Positions 52,420 through 61,728 of a stretch of DNA of 64,000 nucleotides are shown here, in pieces. A program made the translations under genes and the position numbers. Numbering within the stretch: the first letter of the stretch is position 1; every line of letters begins with the position of its first letter. The notes beneath the pieces are model-generated. The model had not been told where the DNA came from and did not search any database. It worked only from the letters and a program-made list of their open reading frames with translations. This stretch comes from Streptomyces sp. SN-593 (lineage in GTDB: Bacteria; Actinomycetota; Actinomycetes; Streptomycetales; Streptomycetaceae). The stretch is taken from NCBI RefSeq assembly GCF_016756395.1, contig NZ_AP018365.1, positions 1-64,000 of the forward strand. Direction: 5' to 3'.

Positions 52420-53175
52420 TCAGCCCGCCGCGGCGACGGTGGCCGCGTGCTCCCGGGCGTGCCGGTTCATCTCGGCCCGGAAGGCGGCCACCAGCCGTGG
52501 CTGAATCCTTCCTGCGTTGCGGTCCCCGCCCTCGCAGACCGCGCCGCGCACGCCCACGATGTCGGTGCCGATCCGGGTCAGCGCGCCGAGGTCGCCGACC
52601 TTGACGCTGCCGGCGAGGGCGGCGAGCATCCCGCCGTCGTGGGTGCGGCGGACGAAGTCGGCGCAGACGTCGGGCGGCAGGTGGTCGAACAGGCCCGTGC
52701 CGTCCTTGATCGCGGTGTCGAGCATGGCCGCGTCGCAGCCGGCGCGGCGGGCGACGTCCGGCAGGGCGAGCGGGTTGACGCAGCCGATCCGGTGCGCGTC
52801 GGCGTATCCCGAGGCGACGACGAACGCCTCGGGCCGGTACTCCTTCACGGCCCGCACGACGCCGCGCATGACGTCGACGGCCTGGTCGGGCGTGGTGCAC
52901 CCGTAGAGGCCGACCTTGATGTAGGACGCCCCGGAGACGACGGCGCCGAGCGCCGCCTGGGCCACGGTGCCGGGCTTGTAGGGCACGTCGCCCACCGTGG
53001 CGGACACCGGCTTGTCCGCCGGGACGGCCTCGCGGATCTCCCGGATCACCCACGGGAAGTTGGCACCGAGCGATCCCTCGTCGGGCTTCTTGACGTCGAC
53101 GATGTCGAGGTGTTCGGCCGCCCTCGCGCAGTCGAGGGCTTCCTCGACGCCGTCCGGGGAGATGAGCAGCAACAA
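52420..53175 (-). CDS. mfnB: (5-Formylfuran-3-yl)methyl phosphate synthase-like protein (MfnB family)
   Basis: This 251-residue protein matches MfnB, which joins two glyceraldehyde-3-phosphates into 4-(hydroxymethyl)furfural phosphate. TTG 53175 is chosen because AAGGAG lies 6 nt upstream and the product then begins [14 protein letters not shown] as in the family; longer starts extend into unrelated sequence. Lys29 ([16 protein letters not shown]) and Lys157 ([13 protein letters not shown]) correspond to the catalytic lysines, and GSVKVGDL is kept. It leads a tight operon with aldehyde and alcohol dehydrogenases. In archaea the product feeds methanofuran; here a furan metabolite is more likely. 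Confidence 0.85.
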   Translation of the reverse strand: MLLLISPDGVEEALDCARAAEHLDIVDVKKPDEGSLGANFPWVIREIREAVPADKPVSATVGDVPYKPGTVAQAALGAVVSGASYIKVGLYGCTTPDQAVDVMRGVVRAVKEYRPEAFVVASGYADAHRIGCVNPLALPDVARRAGCDAAMLDTAIKDGTGLFDHLPPDVCADFVRRTHDGGMLAALAGSVKVGDLGALTRIGTDIVGVRGAVCEGGDRNAGRIQPRLVAAFRAEMNRHAREHAATVAAAG

Positions 53176-53369
53176 CGCGGACTCCTTCGGTCGCACGGTC
53201 CACCCGCCGCACGGCATCCCGTGCGGCCTGCTCATCATCACCACGCCGCGCGGCCGGGCGGCAGAGCGCTCGACGCGCGTACGGATCACTTCCCCGCCGG
53301 CCGCGCGCCGCCCGGCGCGCCGTCCACGCCGTCATGCCCGGCGCACGGGAGCACGCCCCGCGCAGGCGT

Positions 53370-53951
53370 TCAGCCCAGCGAGGCGGTCGCGGCGCGGAGG
53401 TCCTCCAGGGCGGACAGCACGTGGGGGGCGAGACCCTCGGCGGCGTCGTCGCCGTCGGCCGCGGACCAGCGGGCGTAGCCGCGTTTGAAGGCGAGGACGC
53501 CCAGCTCGCCGGCGAGGTGGGCGGTGGGGTCGGGGACGCCGCGGGCGACGAGGGCGGCGGTCATGGCGGCGGCGAGCCCGACGCTCTTGAGGGCGTCGCG
53601 CTCCTGGAGTTCGGTGCTGGCCGCCACGGCCGCCTTGATGCGCGGGCCGAGTTCGCGGTTGGCCGGGCCCATGGCGCCCGACGCGCGCTCCAGGCCGGCG
53701 GCGACCGCCTGGAGCGGGGTGGCGCCGGCGGGCGCGTCGGTGATGCCGTCGGCCAGCAGCCGGCTTAGCGTCTCCTGCCCGGCGACCAGCAGTTCGCGCT
53801 TGTCGGAGAAGTGCCGGAAGAAGGTGCTCTTGGTGACGCCGGCCCGCTCGGCGATCTGCGCCACCGTGGTCGCGTCGTACCCCTGCTCGGTGAACAGGTC
53901 CACGGCCGCGACGACGAGTCGCTCGGTCGCGCCTGGTTGCCATCTCGCCAT
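53370..53951 (-). CDS. TetR-family regulator
   Basis: This 193-residue regulator has the HTH ATERLVVAAVDLFTEQGYDA, TTVAQIAERAGVTKSTFFRH and FSDKREL, then a helical ligand domain. It is divergent from the NAD-dependent epimerase-like gene at 54041. Two operator-like sites lie between the starts (53971-53984 and 54007-54020), the usual autoregulated arrangement. Confidence 0.87.
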   Translation of the reverse strand: MARWQPGATERLVVAAVDLFTEQGYDATTVAQIAERAGVTKSTFFRHFSDKRELLVAGQETLSRLLADGITDAPAGATPLQAVAAGLERASGAMGPANRELGPRIKAAVAASTELQERDALKSVGLAAAMTAALVARGVPDPTAHLAGELGVLAFKRGYARWSAADGDDAAEGLAPHVLSALEDLRAATASLG

Positions 53952-53970
53952 GGCACCCAGCTTAGGTGAG

Positions 53971-54020
53971 GGGACCGTTGTCCCGTCACGGTGTACTGTC
54001 GATGACGGGACAAGTGTCCC
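53971..54020. promoter_or_regulatory. Paired TetR operators in a divergent promoter
   Basis: GGGACCGTTGTCCC (53971-53984) and GGGACAAGTGTCCC (54007-54020) are each dyad-symmetric. Together they form a larger inverted repeat TTGTCCCGTCA / TGACGGGACAA. Confidence 0.6.
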
Positions 54021-54040
54021 ATCACCTTCAGGGAGAGCTC

Positions 54041-54922
54041 ATGCACGTCTTCGTCACCGGCGGCACCGGCACCATCGGCTCCGCCGTCGTCGCCGAACTG
54101 CTCGGCAACGGCCACACCGTCCTCGCACTGGCCCGCTCCGACGGCTCCGCGCAGACCCTTGAGCGCGCGGGCGCCGAGGTGCTGCGGGGTGACCTGGCGG
54201 ACCTCGACGCCCTGCGGTCCGGCGCCGCGCGGGCCGACGGGGTGATCAGCCTGGCGTTCGGCCGCAACTACGGGAGCGCGGACGCGCTCGCGCAGGCCAT
54301 GGCCGAGGAGGGCGCCGCCCTCGACGCGCTCGGCCGGGAGCTGCTGGGCAGCGACCGCCCGATCGTCACGGTGTCGGGCACGCCCTGGGTGCCGGGGCGC
54401 GCCTCGACCGAGGCCGACCCGCTGCCGACCGACGGTCCGGTGGGGGGCCGGGGCCGCTCGGTGACCGCCCTGCTCGACCTCGCCGAGCAGGGTCTGCGCA
54501 GCTCCGCGGTCCGCATGCCGCGCACCGTCCACAACGAGGGCCGGGGCGGGTTCGCCGGCATCCTGGTCGACGCGGCCCGCCGCACCGGTGTCGCCGGCTA
54601 CCCCGGCGACGGCACCCAGCGCTGGCCGGCCGTGCACGCCCTCGACGCCGCGGCCCTGTTCCGGCTGGCGCTGGAGTCGGCGCCGCCCGGCACGTCCTGG
54701 CACGCGGTCGACGACGAGGGCGACGCCGTACGGGACATCGCGGCCGTCATCGGCCGGCGGCTCGGCCTGCCCGTCGAGCAGGTCCCGCAGGAGGACTTCG
54801 GCCCGTTCGGGCCGATCTTCGCGATGGACCAGCCCGCGTCCAGCGCCCACACCCGCGAGGCGCTGGGCTGGAAGCCGAGGCACCCGCGGCTGCTGGAGGA
54901 CCTGGAGAACGTCGGGGCCTGA
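54041..54922 (+). CDS. Extended SDR / NAD-dependent epimerase-like protein
   Basis: This 293-residue protein opens with a canonical Rossmann motif MHVFVTGGTGTIGSAVVAEL and has LRGDLADLDAL, VISLAFGRN and TVSGTPWVPG. No classical YxxxK pair is obvious, as in many atypical extended SDRs. The C-terminus ALGWKPRHPRLLEDLE is typical of NmrA/epimerase-like reductases. GGGAGA precedes ATG 54041. It is regulated with the divergent TetR gene. Confidence 0.85.
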   Translation: MHVFVTGGTGTIGSAVVAELLGNGHTVLALARSDGSAQTLERAGAEVLRGDLADLDALRSGAARADGVISLAFGRNYGSADALAQAMAEEGAALDALGRELLGSDRPIVTVSGTPWVPGRASTEADPLPTDGPVGGRGRSVTALLDLAEQGLRSSAVRMPRTVHNEGRGGFAGILVDAARRTGVAGYPGDGTQRWPAVHALDAAALFRLALESAPPGTSWHAVDDEGDAVRDIAAVIGRRLGLPVEQVPQEDFGPFGPIFAMDQPASSAHTREALGWKPRHPRLLEDLENVGA

Positions 54923-55043
54923 CCCGGCGGCCGCGCGGGCGCGGGCACGGGCTTGAACCGGCGGCTGCGCGGGCGCGAGCCTGCACCCGCGATGACGCTG
55001 GGAGGCGCCGGGCCGCCCGCGGCTTCCTCTGGGGGGAGATCCG

Positions 55044-55490
55044 GTGGCCTCGTCCGACCGGCGCGCGGCCGGCACCCGGCTGCCCTTCGCCCCGCCCCCG
55101 CCGGGGCTCGGCACCGCACGTCCGGGCGAGCTGTTCGAGGAGGTGACCGAGCAGGACGCGGCGGCGACGCTCAGGGCCGCCGAGGCGGTCGGCGACCGGC
55201 TGGCCGACCCGTCCGACGACGCGATGTTCCCCCACCGTCCGGTGCCCGCCGACACGCTGGCCCGGGCCCGGCGCTGCCAGGAGGTCTGCGCGCGGTTCGG
55301 GGTGCCGTTGCCCGCGGCGGCGGTGCGGTTCCCCTCCCTGCACCCGGCGGTCACCTCGGTCGTCGTCGGCTGCCGCTCGGCGGCCGGGGTGGCGGCGAAC
55401 GCCGAGGCGGCCCGGCTGCCGATCCCGGACGAGCTGTGGCACCGGCTCGCCGACGAGGGATACGTGCCGCGGCGGCTGCTGGCCGGGTAG
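55044..55490 (+). pseudogene. Aldo/keto reductase with large internal deletion
   Basis: The 148-residue frame joins an AKR N-terminal edge (LGTARPGELFEEVTEQDAAA, TLRAA) directly to an AKR C-terminal part (RRCQEVCARFGVPLPAAAVR, VTSVVVGCRSAAGVAANAEA, ELWHRLADEGYVP). About 150-170 residues carrying the catalytic Asp, Tyr, Lys and His are missing, against a normal length near 320. The frame is open and GTG 55044 has a GGGGGGAGA site, so a short protein could be made but should be inactive. Confidence 0.7.
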
Positions 55491-55520
55491 GCCGGGGCCC
55501 GGGGTGGGCGGGAGCCGGGG

Positions 55521-56438
55521 TCAGCCGGCGGGGCGGATCACGTCGGCCGCCGCCTGGAGCTCGTCGAGGACCGGGCGGATCAGCGGGTGCTCCTCGGCGC
55601 CTCGCCGTACCGCCGCGAACACCCGGCGCGTCACGGGGCTGCCGGCGACCGGCCGGACCACCACGTCCGGCAGGTGCACGCCGCGCAGCGCCGAGCGCGG
55701 CACCAGGGCGACGCCGGCGCCGACGCCGACCAGCGCGGCGACCGCCCTGAAGTCGTCGGAGGAGTGCGCCACCCGCGGCTGGAAGCCGGCCAGTTCGCAC
55801 GCGAGCGTGACCACGTCGTGGCAGGGGTTGCCCGGGTAGGGGCTGACCCAGGACTCGTCGGCGAGGTCCCGGACCTCGACCCGTTCGCACCCGTCGAGGC
55901 GGTGCCCGCGCGGCAGCACCGCGTCGAAGGGCTCCGCGTACAGGGCGGCCCGGGACAGCCGCCGGTCGTCGTCGCGCGGCGCGCCGCGGTACTCCACCGC
56001 GACCGCCACGTCGGCGTGCCCGTCCAGGACCATCGCCAGGCTCTCGTCGCCCTCGGCGTCGCGCACCCGGACCCGGATGCCGGGGCAGGAGACGGCGAGC
56101 CCGGCCATCGCCCGGGCGAGCACGGTGGCGATGCCGGTGGCGAAGGACGCCACGGTCACGGTGCCGGCCACGCCGCCGGCGTACGCGGCCAGTTCGGCCT
56201 CGGCCCGCTCAAGCTGGGCGAGCACGGTGCTGCTGTGCGCGACCAGGATCTCGCCGGCGGCGGTGAGCCGCACCCCGCGCCCGTCGCGCACCAGCAACCG
56301 GTGGCCGACCTCGGCCTCCAGCGCCGCGAGCTGCTGCGAGACCGCGGAGGGGGTGAGGTACAGCGCGGCGGCCGCGGCGGTCACCGTACGGTGGTCCGCC
56401 ACGGCCCGCAGGGTACGCAGTCGGCGCGTGTCGATCAC
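55521..56438 (-). CDS. LysR-family regulator
   Basis: This 305-residue regulator has an N-terminal HTH (RRLRTLRAVADHRTVTAAAA, LYLTPSAVSQQLAALEAEV, GHRLLVRDGRG) and a type 2 periplasmic-binding effector domain. GTG 56438 lies 4 bp after the kbl stop, so it is probably co-transcribed with tdh-kbl or reads from their 3' end. Control of threonine breakdown is possible, but LysR targets are usually divergent genes, and none is divergent here. Confidence 0.87.
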   Translation of the reverse strand: MIDTRRLRTLRAVADHRTVTAAAAALYLTPSAVSQQLAALEAEVGHRLLVRDGRGVRLTAAGEILVAHSSTVLAQLERAEAELAAYAGGVAGTVTVASFATGIATVLARAMAGLAVSCPGIRVRVRDAEGDESLAMVLDGHADVAVAVEYRGAPRDDDRRLSRAALYAEPFDAVLPRGHRLDGCERVEVRDLADESWVSPYPGNPCHDVVTLACELAGFQPRVAHSSDDFRAVAALVGVGAGVALVPRSALRGVHLPDVVVRPVAGSPVTRRVFAAVRRGAEEHPLIRPVLDELQAAADVIRPAG

Positions 56439-56442
56439 CTGG

Positions 56443-57654
<1,212 letters not shown>

Positions 57655-57761
57655 CGGGGTCTCCTCAGGGCGGGTGCAGGGGCTGGTGCGGGGGGGCGGG
57701 TCCCGGCGCTCGGCTCTCGGCTCTGGGCTCTCGGCTCTGGGCCGGGGCCGGGGTCGGGGGG

Positions 57762-58790
57762 TCAGGCGGTCCAGTCGAGGATGACCTTGCCGCAGCGGCC
57801 GCCCGCCGCCTCGTCGAACGCCTCCTCGAAGTCCTGGTACGGGTAGCGTCCGGTGATCACCGGGCTGAGGTCGAGGCCGCCTTCGAGCAGCACGGACATC
57901 GCGTACCAGGTCTCGTACATCTCCCGCCCGTAGATCCCCTTCAGGGTGATCATCGAGGTCACGACGCGGGCGACGTCAACCGGGAACTCCTCCGAGGGCA
58001 GCCCGAGCAGGGCGATCTTGCCGCCGTGGGTCATGTTGGCCACCATCGTGCGCAGCGCCTCGGGGCGGCCGGACATCTCCAGGCCGACGTCGAAGCCCTC
58101 GCGCAGCCCGAGCGCGCGCTTCCCCTCCTCGACACCGGAGGTGCGCACGTCCACCGCGAGGCTCACCCCGACCCGCTCGGCCAGCCGGAGCCGGTACGGG
58201 CTGACGTCGGTGATCACCACGTTGCGGGCGCCGGCGTGGCGCGCGACGGCGGCGGCCATGATGCCGATCGGCCCGGCGCCGGTGATCAGGACGTCCTCGC
58301 CGACGAGCGGGAAGGACAGCGCGGTGTGCACGGCGTTGCCGAACGGGTCGAAGATCGCGGCGACGTCCGGGTCCACCGGTACCCGGTGCACCCACACGTT
58401 CGCGGCCGGCAGGGTGACGTACTCGGCGAAGGCGCCGTCCCGGCCGATGCCGAGGCCGACGGTGCTGCGGCACAGGTGCCGGCGGCCGGCCAGGCAGTTG
58501 CGGCAGGTGCCGCAGACCAGGTGGCCCTCGCCGCTGACCCGGTCGCCCGGGGAGATGCCGGTCACGCCGGGTGCCACGTCCACGACGTCGCCGACGAACT
58601 CGTGCCCGAGCACCAGCGGGGTGCGCACCGCCTGTCGCGCCCACCCGTCGTACGCCCGGATGTGCAGGTCGGTGCCGCAGATGCCGGTGCGCAGCACCTT
58701 GATCAGCACCTCGCCGGGGCCGAGGACGGGCTCGGGCACGTCCGCGAGCCACAGGCCGGGCTCGGCCTTCGCTTTCACCAGTGCTTTCAC
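57762..58790 (-). CDS. tdh: L-threonine 3-dehydrogenase
   Basis: This 342-residue zinc-dependent MDR enzyme has [15 protein letters not shown] (catalytic Cys), GHEFVGDVV, structural-zinc Cys in [29 protein letters not shown] (a Tdh signature) and [17 protein letters not shown] 58790 gives the standard family length and N-terminus ([19 protein letters not shown]). It oxidises L-threonine to 2-amino-3-oxobutanoate with NAD for Kbl. Confidence 0.94.
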   Translation of the reverse strand: MKALVKAKAEPGLWLADVPEPVLGPGEVLIKVLRTGICGTDLHIRAYDGWARQAVRTPLVLGHEFVGDVVDVAPGVTGISPGDRVSGEGHLVCGTCRNCLAGRRHLCRSTVGLGIGRDGAFAEYVTLPAANVWVHRVPVDPDVAAIFDPFGNAVHTALSFPLVGEDVLITGAGPIGIMAAAVARHAGARNVVITDVSPYRLRLAERVGVSLAVDVRTSGVEEGKRALGLREGFDVGLEMSGRPEALRTMVANMTHGGKIALLGLPSEEFPVDVARVVTSMITLKGIYGREMYETWYAMSVLLEGGLDLSPVITGRYPYQDFEEAFDEAAGGRCGKVILDWTA

Positions 58791-58886
58791 GGCGGGCTCC
58801 TGGACCTCGCGGGGATCGCCGCGACACGTCCGCCGTGGCGGTCCCACCTTGGCCGTCCGCGCGGCGCCGGGTCCATCGAGGGTTTC

Positions 58887-60236
58887 TTAAGCCCGACCCA
58901 AGCTGGGCTTCATGATCCCCGCGGTGCGGGCCGGCGCGGCGCGATCAGGCAGGGCCCCGCCGGTCCGCTCACGCGTGTGCGGCGGCCGGTGCCCGTACCC
59001 GACCAGCCGGACGCACACCGCCAGGCCGCGCAGTGCCTGTTCCAGTTCCGGCAGGGACGGGTAGCTGGGGGCGATGCGGATGACGGCGTCGCGCGGGTCG
59101 TCGCCGTAGGGGTGGGTGGCGCCGGCCGGGGTGAGGGCGATACCGGCGTCGGCGGCGCGGCGCACGACCTCCTTGGCGCAGCCGTCGGGCACCTCCAGCG
59201 TGACGAAGTAGCCGCCGTCCGGGTCCGACCACGTGGCGAGGCCGGTGCCGCCGAGGCCGTCGCGCAGGCAGCGCTGCACCGCGTCGAACTTGGGCCGCAG
59301 CAGGGCGCGTTGGCGTTCCATGTGGGCACGGACGCCCTCCGCGTCACGCAGCAGGAGGGCGTGCCGAAGCTGGTTGACCTTGTCGGGGCCGATCGAGCGC
59401 TTGGCGCTGTGGCCCAGCAGCCACGCGACGTTCGCGGGCGACGCGCCGAAGAAGGCGACGCCCGAGCCGGCCGCGGTGATCTTCGAGGTGGAGCCGAAGA
59501 CGAGGGCGCGGTCCGGGTGGCCGCTCGCCGCGCAGGCCGCGAGGAGGTCGGCCAGTTCGGCGGGCCGGTCGGTGAGGTGGTGCACCGCGTAGGCGTTGTC
59601 CCAGAAGATCCGGAAGTCCGGGGCCGCGGTCGGCATGGCGGCGAGCCGGGCGACGGTCGGCGGGGCGTAGGTCACGCCGGACGGGTTGCTGTACCGGGGC
59701 ACGCACCAGATGCCCTTGACCGCCGGGTCCGTGGCGGCGAGCCGCTCGACGGCGTCCATGTCCGGACCGCCGGCGTCCATCGGCACCGGGAGCATCTCGA
59801 TCCCGAACCGCTCGCACAGTGCGAAGTGCCGGTCGTAGCCGGGCACCGGGCAGAGGAACTTCACGGTGCCCTGGTCCACCCAGCGCGACGACGCGCCCGG
59901 CAGCACGCCGAGCAGCGCGTGCACGAGGCAGTCGTGCATCAGCTCCAGGCTGGAGTTCCCGGCGGCGATGAGCTGCGGCACCGGCACCTGGAGCAACTCC
60001 GCGAAGATCTCGCGCAGTTCGGTCAGCCCGGCGAGGCCGCCGTAGTTCCGCACGTCGGTGCCGTCGGCCGCGTGCCGGCGCTTCCCGGGCAGGGCGAGCA
60101 GCCCGTCCGACAGGTCCAGTTGCTCGGGCGACGGCTTCCCGCGCGTCAGGTCGAGCCGCAGCCGGAGCGCCTTCAGCGCGGCGTACTCCTCCCGGGCGCG
60201 CTCGAACTCACCGGCCGGTGTCAGGGTGCTGGTCAT
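58887..60236 (-). CDS. Class I/II aminotransferase
   Basis: This 449-residue PLP enzyme has LRLDLTRGKPSPEQLDL, GNSSLELMHDCLVHALLG, IWCVPRYSNPSGVTY, a PLP Lys in FGSTSKITAAGSGVAFFG and Arg in AVIRIAPSYPS. It belongs to the MalY/aspartate-aminotransferase-like subgroup common in actinobacteria. The last 35 residues are extra and basic. GAGGAA precedes ATG 60236. It faces away from the small plus-strand genes that follow. Confidence 0.87.
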   Translation of the reverse strand: MTSTLTPAGEFERAREEYAALKALRLRLDLTRGKPSPEQLDLSDGLLALPGKRRHAADGTDVRNYGGLAGLTELREIFAELLQVPVPQLIAAGNSSLELMHDCLVHALLGVLPGASSRWVDQGTVKFLCPVPGYDRHFALCERFGIEMLPVPMDAGGPDMDAVERLAATDPAVKGIWCVPRYSNPSGVTYAPPTVARLAAMPTAAPDFRIFWDNAYAVHHLTDRPAELADLLAACAASGHPDRALVFGSTSKITAAGSGVAFFGASPANVAWLLGHSAKRSIGPDKVNQLRHALLLRDAEGVRAHMERQRALLRPKFDAVQRCLRDGLGGTGLATWSDPDGGYFVTLEVPDGCAKEVVRRAADAGIALTPAGATHPYGDDPRDAVIRIAPSYPSLPELEQALRGLAVCVRLVGYGHRPPHTRERTGGALPDRAAPARTAGIMKPSLGRA

Positions 60237-60522
60237 CTCGACGGTTCCTCGGTGGTGCGGAGGCGGACGGGTCGGGTTCGGGTCGTCGGCCCCCACCCTC
60301 GCAGAGGCCCGCACCGGCGGGCGAGCCGTTTTCCGGGCCGGTACGGCGCGGACGGCGGGCAGGCGGTGCGCGGCTGCGGGCAGGCCGGTGGGGATGCGCG
60401 GCTGCGGGCGGCGGCGCGGCGGATCGTGCGGGGCTGCGGGCGGGCCGGTGGGCCGGTGGGCATGAGGGCCGCCGCGGTCATACCGTGGGAGGTGTACCCA
60501 CTTCCACCGGGAGGTGAGCGGG

Positions 60523-60690
60523 ATGGACAAGCCCGCGGACAAGGACAGGAAGGCGCGGCAGGCCGCGAAGGACGAGCGCCGGGAGGACACGGGCGCCCAG
60601 GAGGCGCGTGAGGCGCCGGACCGCGGTGACGAGGAGCTCGTCGAGAACGAGGACCACTCGATGGAGTCGCTGAGGCGCGACGACCGCTGA
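60523..60690 (+). CDS. Small, highly charged protein
   Basis: This is a 55-residue protein, MDKPADKDRKARQAAKDERR followed by an acidic half ending SMESLRRDDR. GGGAGGTGAGCGGG gives a very good ribosome binding site before ATG 60523. It is probably disordered. No family recognised. Confidence 0.6.
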   Translation: MDKPADKDRKARQAAKDERREDTGAQEAREAPDRGDEELVENEDHSMESLRRDDR

Positions 60691-60829
60691 GGGCGCGGCG
60701 CCCGCGGCGCTCGCCGCGGCGCGCCGCCGCTCCCGGCCCGGCGGCCGGCCCGAAGACGGCCATGGCGGCCGAGGACGGCCGGGGACGGCCGGGGACGGCC
60801 GGGGCGGAACCACCGAACCAGAGGCAGCG

Positions 60830-61228
60830 ATGAGCGACACCCGTTCCCCGTTCGCACGCTTCGCCCGGCAGAAGACGATCCTGCTGACCACGTACCGACG
60901 CGACGGCACACCGGTCGGCACCCCGGTGAGCGTCGCCGTCGACGGGGACCGCGCGTACGTCCGCACGTTCGGCGCGGCCTGGAAGGTCGGGCGGCTGCGG
61001 AACGACCCGCGCGTGCGGATCGCACCGTCCACCGTCCGGGGCCGGCCGACCGGACCCGCCCTGGAGGCGCGCGCGAGGCTGCTCGAAGGCGCGGAGGCCG
61101 ACCGCGCCGCGAAGGCGCTCGCCCGCAAGTACCCCTTCATGCACGGCGTCCTGGTCCCGTTCGTGCACCGTCGCAAGCACTGGGCGACCCTGCACTACGC
61201 CCTCACGGCGCCGGAGAGCGGCGCGTAG
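60830..61228 (+). CDS. PPOX-class F420-dependent oxidoreductase-like protein
   Basis: This 132-residue split-barrel flavin/F420-binding protein has a family start (SPFARFARQKTILLTTYRRD, GTPVGTPV), YVRTFGAAWKVGRLRNDPRV as the cofactor-binding segment and the end HWATLHYALT. The TAG stop coincides with the first bases of the inverted-repeat element at 61228, so the original C-terminus may have differed slightly. Confidence 0.85.
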   Translation: MSDTRSPFARFARQKTILLTTYRRDGTPVGTPVSVAVDGDRAYVRTFGAAWKVGRLRNDPRVRIAPSTVRGRPTGPALEARARLLEGAEADRAAKALARKYPFMHGVLVPFVHRRKHWATLHYALTAPESGA

Positions 61229-61390
61229 GGCCTGTCCGGCGGATCGTGCCGGTCGAGCTCGCGGCGCCCGGTGCCGTGCATCGCGGGGCGGAGAAACATC
61301 CTCGTACCGGGTCGTACGTGGGTGATTCGGCACCGCAGGGAGGTGCGGTGCCGGGCGCCGTGAGCCCGGCAGGATCCGCCGGACAGGCCC
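61228..61390. mobile_element. MITE-like element, 163 bp
   Basis: A perfect 18-bp terminal inverted repeat, GGGCCTGTCCGGCGGATC, lies at 61228-61245 and 61373-61390. Imperfect pairing continues inward to about 50 bp. No ORF is present. The ends resemble, from memory, termini of IS5-type elements of streptomycetes. No clear target duplication is seen. Confidence 0.6.
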
Positions 61391-61627
61391 CAGGGCCGTA
61401 GGGCGGGAACACGCCCCGCCGGCCCGCCCGGCCGCGCACCGCGAGGGGCGCGCGGACGACCGCGACACGCGGTCCGACCTGAGCCGGAGCACGCGGCGCG
61501 CCGCCTTCCGGGCGCTGCGCGACACGCCCTGAGGGGGCGCGCGGGGCGGGCGCGACGTGAGTGAAGATCGCTCCGCGGTCATTGACACGCCCTCAGGGTC
61601 CGCGCTCTACTCATGCCTCGTGCAGAT

Positions 61628-61641
61628 TGGCAACGTTGTCA
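61628..61641. promoter_or_regulatory. LacI-type operator before the GH92 gene
   Basis: TGGCAACGTTGTCA is palindromic at 12 of 14 positions with a central CG. A -35-like TTGACA lies at about 61582-61587, with a TCTACT-like -10 some 18 bp further on, so the site lies just downstream of the promoter. Confidence 0.5.
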
Positions 61642-61728
61642 GTTTGTGGAAACGACGCCGCTGTCGATCGAGGACGCCATCCGTCCCTGGCACACCCCTG
61701 TGTGACGCACGTATCGCGGAGGCAACCG

